Positions 34,925 through 46,689 of a stretch of DNA of 64,000 bases are shown piece after piece. Both the position numbers and the translations under genes were made by a program. Where the stretch lies: positions 18,948,286 to 19,012,285 of the forward strand of contig CM069603.1 in the NCBI GenBank assembly GCA_035771175.1, in the 5' to 3' direction. How positions within the stretch are numbered: position 1 is the first letter of the stretch; every line of letters begins with the position of its first letter. Source of the DNA: Paratinospora sagittata (lineage: Eukaryota; Streptophyta; Magnoliopsida; Ranunculales; Menispermaceae). The notes beneath the pieces were generated by a model. It made no database searches. It was given only the letters and a program-made list of their open reading frames with translations, and was not told where the DNA came from.

Positions 34925-35816
34925 ACTATTCACTATTCACTATTTATTTTTACTATTTACTATTCACCATTTACTATTTATTATTTACTATTCACATTTA
35001 CTATTCACTATTCACTATTTATTTTTACTATTTATCTGAAAGATGTAAATTGTATTAAAATTGTCAATTGGTCTCCAAACATTATGAAATTGAATCTAAC
35101 CACATATTCGGGGTTCTACAGGTCCAGAGAGCGTTTTTCTACCTTCCTAGCGGGTTTTCGTTCACGTTGGGGTCAAAATCCCAATTTGTCAAAACGCCGC
35201 AAAACGGCTCCCACAACAAAATTTACTCCGCTAGAAAGGTTACATCTAGCTTAGATAGTAATTTTACGATGAAAAATAGCAAAAATAGCTTACCGGCACG
35301 TCGAATTTGGCGCGAATCCCGCGTTTTCTCTTTTTCTTCTTCTCCTTCTTCTCTCTGTTTCTCTCCTTCCGTCTCTTTCTGCTTCTGCAACTTCTTCCTC
35401 TTCCTTCCTATTTCATTTCATTTTTTTTTTATATTTTTTATTTTTTATTCTAGTTGCACACGTTGGATGCAACTAGAAAGATTTTTGTTTTTTATTTTAT
35501 TTTATTTTATTTTTTATTTAGATTTATATATATAAATGATTCCATGCACCTTGACTCCCTTTATTAACTAACTCCTCCATCAAATTTCATTAAATTCATT
35601 CAATCATAATCAAATCAACATTTTTAATTAACCTACCTCATAAATTAATCATCTTCTTTCTTTATTAATCATACACACGTATATTTGGCTTCTACGTATA
35701 ACATACGTGTATTCTCAAGCGTATATTTAGCTCTTACATATAAAATACGTGTATTATATATTTCGATATACATGTACTTCAATGTATGTAGTTAATTAAA
35801 TTTACGAGGTGTTACA
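33762..35816 (-). mobile_element. 2.06-kb solo LTR with perfect ATAAG duplications
   Basis: Begins TGTCACGACGCCCC and ends GAGGTGTTACA. The 5-bp duplication ATAAG is perfect (33757-33761, 35817-35821). Ends resemble the LTR at 8144-11154 (TGTCACGACCC...TACA), so a related family. The RNase H frame of the LINE is cut by it. A 155-codon ORF inside it (35068-35535) is low-complexity and not a gene. Confidence 0.9.
34862..35034. repeat. 7-bp tandem array (TATTCAC-like) inside the solo LTR
   Basis: TATTCAC and variants (TATTTAC, TATTTAT) repeat for about 170 bp. The cleanest run is ACTATTCACTATTCACTA at about 34896-34925. Confidence 0.85.
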
Positions 35817-36835
35817 ATAAGAATGACCATTGGTGTAGCAACTATTTGCAATCCTCTAGAAGCTCACCAATTTCAGTGGAAAACCAGTCCCTCCTCTTTA
35901 AAACATTCAACGCATAAGCTAAATCACCTTCGGGGATGTCAATAGGGATGCCTGTTTCGTGCACAAATTCAAGCCCCTCCCTAAGTGCACAAAGTTCAGC
36001 TGATGCAGCTTGTGAACCACTTAAAACTGACAAGCCTTGGTTGCAATCACTTGCCCATGACTCTCCCTAATAATAATGCCAACCCCAATTAATCCATTTC
36101 CTCCCATATCCTCCCATACTAGAATCAACATTTAATTTCATCTTATTAGTAGGTGGAGGCTTCCACTTTTGGTCGCTATTGGCTGTCTGGATTTCAGGTT
36201 TATTTGAATGCATATGGAATTCATTCAGATTGATAATAGCTCTTTCCACCACCATCTTTCTTGGTTCCACCTTTCCCTCAATACAAATATTGTTCCTATC
36301 ATTCCAAATTGTCCATGAAGTAAATATAACCCTTTCCACATCATGCTTACTGGCCTCCAAAACCATATCATTCACCCTTCCTTGTTTCATCATTCCAACA
36401 ACGTTCTTGTCTTCGAAGATCGATTCAACATCAGCCCAAATCTCCTGTGCTCTTATTCATCTCGAAATCGCATGTAAAACATTTTCCACACCATTGAGAC
36501 ATATCCCGCATGTAGCATCATTCCTAATCTTTCTTTTCCTTAAATTGTCATTTACAAGAATGATATTATGAAGAAACTTCCAGAAGAAGATTTTCACCTT
36601 TGGAGGAATGCATGTTGCCCACAACTTCGACCAAACTTTTCTATCACCCACAATTTCCACTTCTACGAATATCGAGAGCCAACCGATACCCACTCTTAAC
36701 TGAATACTGGCCATTCTTGGAATAGTGCCAAATGAGCTAGTCTGGAGGACTTCTTTTGCTGAGTGGAATTTTAATCACCTCTTCCACATCCATTGGGAGT
36801 AGATGATCCCTGAGTCTTTCGATGTCCCATGTTTA

Positions 36836-37092
36836 ATTTTAAAAATTAAACTACTTTAAAATATAATTTAGTGAAAAAACAATTTTATAATTTTTCTTAA
36901 AAAGATTTTATTGAAATTAAACTTTAAATAATATTGAATAATTACGTTTATTAAAAAGTTAATTGGGTTTATTTCATAATTAAAAAACTTTATTTAAAAA
37001 TAACTCATTTTATTAAAAACTTAAATAACTTTATTAATGAATTAAATAATTTATATCAAAATTAAATAATTTCGTTAAAAATACTGAATTTT
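36836..37092. other. AT-rich spacer
   Basis: Almost only A and T with repeated TTAATTAAA-like words; nothing recognised. Confidence 0.5.
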
Positions 37093-37550
37093 CACTACAA
37101 GAAAAAATACTTTCAACGACTTAGTTTTAACGACATATAATTGTTTACACCATAAAAGCATACTTAAGACACCGTGTTTAAAATGCAGGCCGCTGAAAAG
37201 CATATCAAAATTTGTTTCATGGCTTGTATTTTTAACATGTCGTTGAAAATAGTGGATCACGACATATTAGACATGCCGTGAATTGTGTATAAAATAATGG
37301 CTTGTTATTCAAGCCGTTGATTAATTTAATTTAAAAGGCATTACTTATTACGGCATGGGCTCATATGTTGTAGAGTTTATATAAATCAACGGCTTGTCGC
37401 ATAAGCTGAGACAAGTTTCATTAAAAGGCCACTAAAAAATCTTTTTGTCAAACAAAACCAAACAGAAAAGGGAGCCTTCCATCTCTGTGCTCATTCTCTG
37501 AAAACGGGCAAAGAAAACCCAAACCCACAAACCCAAAATCGCACCTCACT
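37093..37550. mobile_element. End of a CACTA (En/Spm-type) transposon
   Basis: Starts CACTACAAGAAAAAATAC, the characteristic terminal sequence of plant CACTA elements, and continues with subterminal motifs in both directions (CAACGAC, GCCGTTGA, TGTCGTTGAAA, CGGCTTGT). The other end is not in the window; the chromovirus LTR starts at 37551, inside it. No transposase sequence is seen. Confidence 0.75.
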
Positions 37551-38939
37551 TGTCACACCCCCCAGCCGCGCCTAAACTGGTGGAACACTCACGGACGGGG
37601 CGCGAATGCATTATAACAATAACCATGTGCGTTGGAACACAATAATGTATAAGTCTGATTTTATTAATTTTAGAATATATTTTTGTACATGAAATAGTAT
37701 AGAGAACATCCTCCCAAAATCCCCAATGAATAAATAAAGGGATACAAAATGTGGTCTCAAAAACCTGCACCCAGTCCGCCCTAATCTCTTGTGAAAAATT
37801 GGATAACAATGGGGTGAGCTACACGCTCAGTGGGCAAAATAGTTTGTGAATATAACAATAAATAAAGCAAACTTAATAATCAAATATCATAAATACACAT
37901 CAAAGCATCATAATCAATACAACATGTATATATGCATGACACCGTCTTGTATAGGTTCTGTGATTGTACGACACCCTAGATTCACGTACAGATGTCCCTT
38001 CCCAGGTAAACCCGGGTTCTCATTGTACGTCCCTTCTTAGGAACGACGCCTTGGATTCACGTACAGATGTCCCTCCCCAGGTGATCCCGAGTTTTCATTG
38101 TACGTCCATATCCAGAGAAATATAATGAATAGTGAGCATTGCTTCTAACTATTCTGCGAATCATAAACCACATGCGTCCCTAGGTGGTGCTTATGTATGA
38201 TGCCAATGCATGAACGGGTCCAGTCTTTACTAACATTAGACAAGATTTGGCAATATCTGGTGATCCTTATCAGGGTCGGTATCACCACGTGCAAGGTTAG
38301 GACATTCAGTATTACTTGTACAAGCTGATAGCTTTCAAATAAGACCAACTAGATCAATCCCCAACTTGAGAGGCGAGATCCGAAGTCTACTTAAATACCA
38401 ATCGTCTAGAGCAGCACACTGCCTCCCATTCACTATTTAAAGTTATTGAGGACAAGACTGAGTTTGGTTGAGCCAGATTGACCACTAATCCTACATCACA
38501 ACAGTGTAATACATGAACTCCAAGTATACAAGCATAAGTATGACAAATATGAGCATTATAGGCAATAATGCAATGTAAATGAATAGTAGACATAATGATA
38601 AATGAATGTAAACTTTAATAAAAGTTATAAGACACACGCAAACCTATTTTTCGTTCCCCACCTTCAGATAATAACTCCTTCGAGAATTGGTGCCTTCCCT
38701 CTGGCAGAATCGCTTTGCACCGCGAAGAGAGTCTCGAATAGAAAGTTTCAAATAGAGAAGAGAAAAACTCAAGGAAAATGAGAGAGAGAATAGAGAAATC
38801 AAGTGATTTGGTGTAAGAAATGAGTGGGGGGGTTCCTTAAATAGGAAAAAAGTGCCCGAACTTTTAGGCGGGCTGCCTGAAGTTCAATTTTTTTTTTTGT
38901 TTTTTTTGGTTTTTTTTTGTGCAATCCTAGGGTATTACA
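37551..38939 (-). mobile_element. 3' LTR of the chromovirus
   Basis: On the minus strand it starts TGTAATACCCTAGGATTGC and ends ...GGGTGTGACA; 1,389 bp. It is preceded by the polypurine tract AAGGGGGTAGAC (38940-38951). Matches 46980-47522 plus 50372-50506 and the fragment at 3024-4151. Confidence 0.85.
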
Positions 38940-38972
38940 GTCTACCCCCTTAAAAGTATTTCTCCCTTGAAA

Positions 38973-39422
38973 TTAGTCCAAGTAGTCATGATTGCTATCA
39001 GCGTGAGATTCTCCGCCGTTGTCATTGTTCGCTAGCTTAGGGTAGTGCTTGTAAGGTCCCGGTATAACACTGTGGCCGGTGGAATCCTCAACATCATGAA
39101 ACCATGGAGAGAAAATAGAGTCGGATTCGTCCTCAGAAGGGTCCGACCTTTGCCTAACAGATGACAATGTAGGGCTTTGCAGGTTGCATCGTTTAAGAAG
39201 AGGTAGGTTGAGCGGTGGGATGCTTTTTCCTGTTGTTGCTCTAATCCTGCCGGCTGACAATTTTGGTAGACGATCCTGCCAAGATGAGGGCACGAGGTTG
39301 TTTCGGGCATAACTGTTACAAAGGTTGTGGATTGACTCAAATCCTGAAGGAGTCGCCGCAGGTTACCAAAGAGGCCATTGCGTGTGTACATCACTACTTC
39401 CATCGGTGCTATTTTCAGACAT
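38973..39422 (-). pseudogene. Extra ORF between chromodomain and 3' LTR
   Basis: From ATG at 39422 (MSENSTDGSSDV) one frame runs 149 codons with a single TAA at codon 20, ending GGESHADSNHDYLD and a stop at 38973. It is rich in Ser, Asp and Pro (RQRSDPSEDESDSIF, GPYKHYPKLANN) with no known motif that I recognise. It follows the chromodomain stop by about 130 bases and ends just before the polypurine tract. An overlapping frame (39032-39403) is its shadow. Could be a lineage-specific accessory protein or chance. Confidence 0.45.
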
Positions 39423-39544
39423 CTGCATAGTTATTTAAGTGAAACGATGTATTAAGATATTGTAAACAAAGTTCCATCATTTTATTGATAAGTGAAAAAG
39501 TGCAATGTATCACATCATCAATTATTAACTAGAAAACTATTCAG

Positions 39545-40870
39545 GGTATTTCTGTTTAATTGTTGATTCTAGTTCCCATGTTGCTTCCTCTACTCCATGG
39601 TGATCCTAGAGCACCTTCAAATGTGGTATGCTACGTCGTCGTAGTTCTTGAGTTTTTCTATCCAGAATCTGTATCGCTCTCTCTTGATAGTTATGTCCTT
39701 CCTCAACCCGAACCTCGACCAGAGGGATGATATGCAAAGGATCAGGACAATACTTTTGAAGCATGGATACGTGAAAAACGTTATGAACCTTAGACATTGA
39801 TGATGGAAGAGATAGACGATAGACTAGTTTGCCAATACCTTCAATGATTTGAAATGGACCAATATACCGTGGGAAGAGCTTTCCTTTGATCCCAAAGCGT
39901 TTGGCACCTCTTGTAGGCTGAACTTTTAGAAAAATCAAGTTCCCCTTATCAAATTCTAGAGGCTATCTCTGCTTGTCAGCATAGCTCTTCTGGCGACTTT
40001 GTGTACCACAAAGTCGTTCCTTTACTAGTGTGATCTTCTCAGAGTTTCTTGAACTAGTTCAGGCCTTAACTGTGGTTGATCTGCCACATCTAACCAACAT
40101 ACCGAAGATCTGCAAGGGCGACCATAGAGAGCCTCGTATGGTGCCATGTCGATACTAGTCTGGTAGCTATTGTTGTATGCAAACTCAGCCACATGTAAAT
40201 GCTTTGCCCATCCGTCATGAAAGTCCAAAATGTAGCACCGTAACATATCCTCCAAGATCTGGATAAGACGCTCTGACTGCCCATCAGTCTGAGGGTGAAA
40301 GGCGGTGCTCATGGTGATCCTGGAGCCCATTCTACTCTGGAAGCTTTGCCAAAACTTTGATGTGAATCGAGGGTCCCGATCAGAGACGATCGTAAGTGGT
40401 ATGCCATGGAGGTGTACGATCTCTCTTTCATATAGTTCGGCAAGCTTGGCGGGGTTATCCGTGAACTTTATTGGCAAAAAAGTGTGCAGACTTTGTAAGT
40501 CTGTCAATGATAACCCAGATTGCATCTTGCCCTTTATTATTTCAAGGCAAGGCTGTAACAAAATCCATTGCAATATTTTCCCACTTTCATTCTCCAATAG
40601 GTAATGGCTGGAGAAGTCCAGAGGGAAGTCTGCGTTCTGCCTTGACTTGTTGGCAAACGAGACATCTAGCAACAAAGTCTGCAATAGCCTTCTTCATTCC
40701 AGAAAACCCGATTGTCACTTGACATCCTTGTACATCTTGTCTCCCCCAGGATGCATAGCTAACCTCGAACAGTGCATTTTAGTGAACACTTCATTCCGAA
40801 CCTCAGGATCGTTCGGCAGACAAAGATGTTTTTTGTAAAACACGACCCCATCTTCAAAGACCGACCAGTG
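39545..40870 (-). pseudogene. Chromovirus integrase and chromodomain
   Basis: From upstream: remains of the zinc-binding HHCC region (RLAMHPGGDKMYKDVK near 40740; CLVC lost by shifts), then core motifs IVSDRDPRFTSKFW (second D), FHPQTDGQSERLIQILEDM (E), AEFAYNNSYQTSIDMAPYEAL. Then, near 39938-39606, GPFQIIEGIGKLVYRLSLP and HNVFHVSMLQKY, and past a stop the chromodomain tail HHGVEEATWE (about 39590-39560). Chromodomains direct integration to marked heterochromatin in this clade. Frameshifts at about 40020 and 40690 and a stop before the tail inactivate it. Confidence 0.85.
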
Positions 40871-41590
40871 AGGAAGGTCCTAATCCATTAACATAGGGTC
40901 GTTGGTCTGAGCTGCTGAAATCTTTCGAACTAGCTCAGAGTTGGCTGATAATTGAGAGAATTGTGATCTTCCTCCCTCTTCAATCAGTTGTAGGTTAAAA
41001 TTCTCCATCTCTGTGGCCAACTTTCCCGTCTCGAAGTTAAGAGTGCAAGCAACATAAGATTTTCTACTCAGGGCATCCGCGACAACATTGGCCTTACCGG
41101 GATGGTACGGGAGTTGAAAGTCATAATCTATCAAGAATCCCAACCATCGTCTTTGCCGGAGGTTTAGGTCTCTCTGAGTGTAGATGTACTTAAGACTCTA
41201 GTGATCCGAGAAGACCTCAAACCATTCACCGTATAGGTAATGACGCCATAACTTCAGTGCGAATGTGAAAGCTGCAAGTTCCAAGTCATGCGTTGGGTAA
41301 TTACCCTTATGAATCTTCAATTGCCTCGAAGCATATGCAACAACTTGGCCTTCTTGCATTAGTACGGCACCTAAGCCTTGGAGAGAGGCGTCGGTGTATA
41401 GTGAAAATCCAACTCCATTTCGTGGAGTGATTAGTACAGGTGCTGTCGTGAGGCACTTCTTCAATTCCTGAAATGATGATTCATAGGCGGGATTCCAAAT
41501 GAATCGTATGTTTTTCCGAGTGAGCTTGGTCATAGGTTCAACAATCTTTGAAAAATCCTTGATGAAGTGTTTATAATAGCCAGTCAAACC
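40871..41590 (-). pseudogene. Chromovirus RNase H
   Basis: [27 protein letters not shown] connection region is followed by [19 protein letters not shown] (catalytic D), [23 protein letters not shown] (catalytic E) and [18 protein letters not shown]; then in another frame [18 protein letters not shown] (final D). A stop at 41198-41200 separates the two parts. Removes RNA from the hybrid during reverse transcription. Confidence 0.85.
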
Positions 41591-41599
41591 AAGAAAACT

Positions 41600-42960
41600 C
41601 CGAAATTGAGTAACGGTGGTAGGCTGCTTCCAATTTAAAACTGCTCAACCTTAGAAGGATCCACCTCAATGCCATTTCCTAAAACCACATGACCTAGGAA
41701 TTAAACTCGCTTCGCCCAAAATTCGCACTTCTCAACTTTGCATACAACTGGTGGCTTCTCAAGGTCTGGAGGACAATCCTCAGATGTATCTTATGGTTTT
41801 CCTCGGTTGAGGAATATATCAAGATATCATTCACGAAGACCGCCATGAATCGATAAAAATATATCGTGAAGATGCGGTGCATCAAATCCGTGAACGTAGT
41901 AGCAGGTGCATTTGTTAGACCGAACGACATGACCAAGAACTCGTAATAACCGTACCGAGTTTTGAAAGCCGTTTTATTAATGGTCGACTCTCTGATCTGG
42001 AGTTGATGATAATCGAATCATAAATCAATCTTAGAGAAGTACTTGGCATCTCTAAGTTGGTCAAACAAGTCATCGATCTTGCGCAACGAGTATCTGTTCT
42101 TAATGGTGATGTTATTCAACTTGCAATAGTCAATGTAAAGTCGTAACGAACCATCCTTTTTGTGAAAAAACAGAACCAGAGTGCCCCAGGGTGATGAAAT
42201 TTCTTTAATGAAGCCATTACTCTCCAATTCATTCAGCTGCTTGTCCAACTCAACCAGCTCGACGTTGGACATTCTGTATGGTGGAATTGAGATAGGCCCG
42301 GTCCTAGGTATGAGTTTGAACTCAAAATCAAATTCCCTAACCAGAGGTAGACCATGAAGGTTATTTAGAAAAACTGTTGGGAATTCAGATATTACCGGGA
42401 CATCGTGTACTTCGAGAGGATACAATGCTGGTGATTCATTGTCATCACCAAGGGATAGAGCTCGAAGCTGTGCCTTAAGAAGTGCAACAGTCGAGTTGTG
42501 TATCCATTTCCTCGTTCCCTGAATCTTGACAAACTCCCCAGTAGGCAAGAATAGCTGAACTTGCTTCTTCATACAATCAATTTTTGCATTCAGAGGTGCG
42601 AGCCAGTCCATGCCAAGGATGATGTCAAAGTCTTCAATGTCCATCACAAAAAGATCTGCATATATAATCTGTTCTGACATTAGAAACTCACATCGAGAAC
42701 ACTACAGATTCACGTCAGTACCAGATCCTAATGGTGATGTGAAATGAATTGTGATGTCTGTGGGTTCAAGATGCAATCCTAAATGCCTTACCAATGCAGA
42801 AGATATAAAAGAATGCGTAGCACCTGAATCGAGCAAGACATGCACCATTGCATTGAATAAAAAAAAGTACCTTCGATTACATTGTTGTCTGGGAAGGGTT
42901 GTTGAACGATGGCAAACCCTCTGCCCTGGTTCCGTTGCCCCTGGTTTTGCCTGGGTTGGG
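41600..42960 (-). pseudogene. Chromovirus protease and reverse transcriptase
   Basis: Protease active site LLDSGATHSFIS at about 42838-42803, followed by [22 protein letters not shown] starts [18 protein letters not shown] and continues [46 protein letters not shown] and SKIDL (42018). Past a stop it resumes [15 protein letters not shown] and [12 protein letters not shown] (41936-41694), where the usual F-V-D-D box reads F-V-N-D. The lost aspartate alone would abolish polymerisation. Confidence 0.85.
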
Positions 42961-43029
42961 CATTAGCAGCAGGTGGGGATTGCTGAACTGAAACAACTGG
43001 AATAGGTTGTCGCGGTTGCTGAGGGTGGG

Positions 43030-44193
43030 GGCAGGCATTTCTTACATGGCCTTGTTGGTCGTAGTTATAACAAGTCGACCTTTGCTATTGAGGCACCTGT
43101 TGCTGGTTTTGATTGCCATGCTGATTGTGGTGCTGACCACTACCCCTGCCATTACCGTTTCGATGGCCACCCCTTCTATTACGACCTCCTCGGCTATGAT
43201 TGCGGAAACCCTGATGGCCAGGGTTAGACGGTTTAGCCGGAGGTGCCGTGGCCTCATTGTTTTGAACAGGGGCTGGGAGGGCTAGGTTTTGATTATAGTA
43301 GGACTTCTTCTTGTTGCCCTGCTGCGAGCCCTGTTGGGACAACGTTGCAGACCATTTTTCCCTATTCATTCTCTGCTCCTGCTCAATATTTTCCTGCTCA
43401 AAGCTAATGGCCTTGTCAACCACCTCCCTGTAAATCTTGAGATCCAAGATTGACAGGGCTTGTCGGATGTCAGGACAAAGGCCATTGTAGAATTTCTCGA
43501 TCTTATCTTGCTTCGTTGAAATGGTGGAGAAAGAGTAGACTGATAATTCTTTAAGCCTGACAGCATATTCTTTGACATGTTGCCCTGGTATAACCTGGCA
43601 AATTCTTGGAGCTTCTGCCTCTTCACAGCGCCCGGGAAGTACTCATCGATGAACAATGACTCGAACTGCTGCCAAGTCATGTTCGTGGTGTTGACCCTTA
43701 GGTCATCCTTCACTGTTATCCACCATGTATTTGCTCCACCAATAAGTAGGTAGGATGCAAGTAGAATATTTCGAGCCTCGTCGACTGCCAAAGCATCGAG
43801 AGCCTTCTTCGACTCATCCCGCCATTTTTGCGCCTCCTCCTCATTAATGGTGCTAGCAAAAGTAAGAGGTTGTAGCCTCTTGTACTTTGTAATGTAATTA
43901 GTTTGAGTCTCTGACCTAGATCTAACAGGTGCCTGAACAGTGACAATTTGATTGGCCGTGGTCTCACGAACAGTTACCTTCATCGCCTCGATAAAACTGA
44001 CGAAAAAGATTTCCATACTCGAAGGTATGGCAAAGGATGTGGGCTGGGGTGGCACTGTCTGCCCAGACGTAGTGGCAGTGTAATGTGTGGCCGGCTCTGT
44101 CCTCGGAGGCGACGGTTCCTATTTTTGAACTACAGGAGGTGCCTCCTCTACTGGACGGACTGTGCGTGACCTTCCTCTCTTCCTGGTTTGCAT
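43030..44193 (-). pseudogene. Chromovirus gag
   Basis: ATG at 44193 (MQTRKRGRSRTVRPVEEAPP), a TAG about 24 codons later, then the capsid-like Retrotrans_gag region (ALDALAVDEARNILLASYLL, TWQQFESLFIDEYFPGAVKR, KLQEFARLYQG). After a frameshift near 43450 a Gln/Asn/Gly-rich tail follows, with one CCHC knuckle reading TCYNYDQQGHVRNACP; the second Cys is Tyr here. RNA packaging would be impaired. The other ORFs in this stretch are shadows. Confidence 0.85.
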
Positions 44194-44954
44194 TTTCTTA
44201 CTGGCAAGGAGAAAACAAAACCATGATTTAGGAACTATAGCCAAGTATAATGTTATGATATTCTCAGCAATAAGTTTGAGAGTACTGCAATATAAAAACC
44301 ACATATTTTTCTAAGTATAGTCTAAGGTTTTTGTTGAGGAATTAAAGAATCTTATGCACCTCGTATGTTTGGCCAAGGTGTAAAACAAGGTTAGAATGTT
44401 CATATAATAAGTATTAAACTTTGAAAGTATTTCAAATGTTTTGGTTCTGGTTTTTGTGAACATACATATATATTTCTTTGAAAATTCATATGAGGCATAA
44501 AAGTTCTAAGATTTGCCTCGGTAATGTCCTGAGCTAACGTTCTATCGCAATCTTATGTATTCAAACTCTTTCGCTTAGTCTTTTCAACTATTATCCAAAT
44601 TCGTGTGTCCTATACCACATGAATTTGGTAATAAGGGTTTCAAACAAGTTAAGTTATATAAACATAGTTTCTATAAAACATTGACGGGAGAGGAGCTCAC
44701 TAATAGTATCGTCCAAGTTTACTCGTCTCATACCGTTTAAACTTGGTGATAATGTTAGTAATTCAGCTTTCCCCAGATGTTTCTTTTCACACAAGGTCAT
44801 GGGTTTTCTTACTTCCACATTCATTTAGTATCTTCCAATTTTGTTGTGTCCTATACTACTCTAAAGTTAGTGATACAAAAGAAATAATGGTTGTAAGTTG
44901 CCCCACCAAAGATAGTCTTTAAACAAAACATTTCATTCATTTAAATAATAGTTA

Positions 44955-46490
44955 CAATGCTAGTAATCATTCCTGATTTTCTTGCCTACTACCACTCCTT
45001 CTAGACCTCCTGCTAGGTATAGAAAAACCATTAGAAGAACATTGAGAAGTTGCTCGCTGTTCTTCGACGTTTTGCATAGTGTTAACAAAGCATTTTGAGT
45101 CTCCTCCATCCGAGCAATACTAGAAACAATCACATTTATCTGCTCGAATGGGTTAGTCAATTGCCCTATCAATGGTTGATAGGTTGACTGTCCCAGAGGT
45201 TGAGGGTAGGCTGTAGGCATTGGTGGAAAGTATTGGCCGTATGGTTGACTCATAGGTGGAGGGTAGTTGGTTTGATTGTACGAGAATTCCCTAACTGGAA
45301 CCTCTTGGATGTTTGGATATGCTTGAATCGAAAAGTTTTGAAAAATGGACTCATTGGGATATCCTATCTTCTGAAGTTTGGTGCCATACAATTTGGTTGT
45401 CGTTGGTTCACAGGAACTTGTGGAAGTGGCTGATACGGTACCTCAGAAGTTGGAAACCCTTGGTACGTTGTATTGCCTTGGCTTGGGAGATTCTAGGAAG
45501 GTGGATTCGCCAGAATTCCCTATCCATCCTGACTTGTTTGATGTTGACCGAAGTTGCCAAAGAGATCATCCTCAGAGAATAGATGATCGGCTTGATTATT
45601 ATTCGAGGTTGGGTCTGTTGTTGGGTTTTGGTTTGGCTCATTGACTGGTGCTTCCCTAATTGAAATCTTGCGTCGACTTTTTTGTTGACAACGTCTATTT
45701 TTGTCTCTAATTCTTTCGCTATTTCCTCCTAAAGTCGCACCGAATATCTCCTCTTCAGTCACCCCTCCCCTTGAGATGAACGTTTTGAAGATAGAGGATG
45801 TTGTAACCGCATTAGTGATCTGCTTCGAAGACTCATCAAAAGTGTTGACATTTTCCTCGTATAACATCCTCATGATCAAGACTCTGTAGCCGAGGAGCTC
45901 CTTTTTTGTAGGATTTTGAATCACCTACAACATTTGTTGGATAATGATGTGAAGTAGGGAGACTTTAATTCCCTTCTCTATGCAGTATAGCACAAGAAGT
46001 TGAGCTCTTGTCATAGATCCTCTTGTCACCATTTCCAGCAAGATGTTTTCGAGTAGGATCTTTTGAAAGCCGACAAGAGGTGGTTTAAGGAGATTGTTTG
46101 GGAGGTGGGCATACGTCATTTGGGTGTATGGATTGTTGGCGAGGGAATTGAACAATTGTTCATTGGATTCTGTGATCTCTGCAATCGTCGGAGGATGATT
46201 CTATCTCCAATCGAGATCTCCAAAAGTCGAGAAATAATTTTGACGTTGATAGAAATCTTTGTTCCCCTAACCGTTGTCTCCAAGATAGGGCTGATCCCAT
46301 CTTTTCGAAGCCCTACGCAATTCATGGCTTCGTAGAAAGACTTCACCAAGTTAAAAGAGACGTAATCCTCAAATTTTGTTATGTTCAACCACCCTAGCGT
46401 TGTGAGTTTTTCATGAAGGATAGGACGGAGGCGGAAATCTCTATTGTTGATACTTCTCATAGTCATAACCTCACATTTAGACAGTTTCAT
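44955..46490 (-). pseudogene. Accessory ORF between PBS and gag of the chromovirus
   Basis: From ATG at 46490 (MKLSKCEVMTMRSINNRDFR) the frame reads HEKLTTLGWLNITKFEDYVS, LVKSFYEAMNCVGL and TVRGTKISINVKIISRLLEI, resembling the 'putative plant transposon protein' domain found in retroelement ORFs. A frameshift near 46150, a TAG at 45922-45924 and a frameshift near 45400 lead through TRGSMTRAQLLVLYCIEKGI, a charged linker and a Pro/Tyr/Gln-rich end (SQPYGQYFPPMPTAYPQPLG) to a stop at 44960. Total near 500 codons. It could belong to the element or be a separate insertion; domain name is from memory and not certain. Confidence 0.55.
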
Positions 46491-46689
46491 AAGTCTGGTG
46501 GGAATCGTTTCCGACTACTGGAAGTCGTTCCTTCACTTGTGGCCATTATCTTTCTAATAGGAAGATAAAACTTGTGAAATAGATAAAATATATTCCTAAC
46601 ATTTTTAAGATTTATGCCTTGTCCTTTGGACAATATTTTCTATTTTTCCTCTTGATGTTTATGCAATCATGAATCCAAAATTTTCATTA

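Larger units (their letters stand above)
33558..36835 (-). pseudogene. LINE (L1-type) 3' part, split by a solo LTR
   Basis: The minus strand gives, in order, PLSKR-PPD-LIWHYSKNGQYSV and WSKLWATCIPPKVKIFFWKFLH with CGICLNGVENVLH (zinc-binding RT domain, about 36800-36470), then an RNase H domain with KMKLNVDSS (near 36120) and SAELCALREGLEF (near 35990). After the LTR insert the end reads CNKLADKLSRLG (33745-33705), then a stop. A run of 21 T on the plus strand (33558-33578) is the poly(A) tail. Stops and frameshifts occur throughout, and RT and endonuclease are missing, so it is a 5'-truncated insertion. Plant L1 elements carrying RNase H are well known. Confidence 0.85.

Noticed and set aside
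35068..35535. 155-codon ORF in the solo LTR
   Set aside because: Low-complexity Ser/Phe-rich tail from a pyrimidine tract; inside non-coding LTR.
39032..39403. 123-codon ORF overlapping the extra chromovirus frame
   Set aside because: The neighbouring frame reaches from ATG to a stop just before the polypurine tract and has the more protein-like composition; this one is its shadow.
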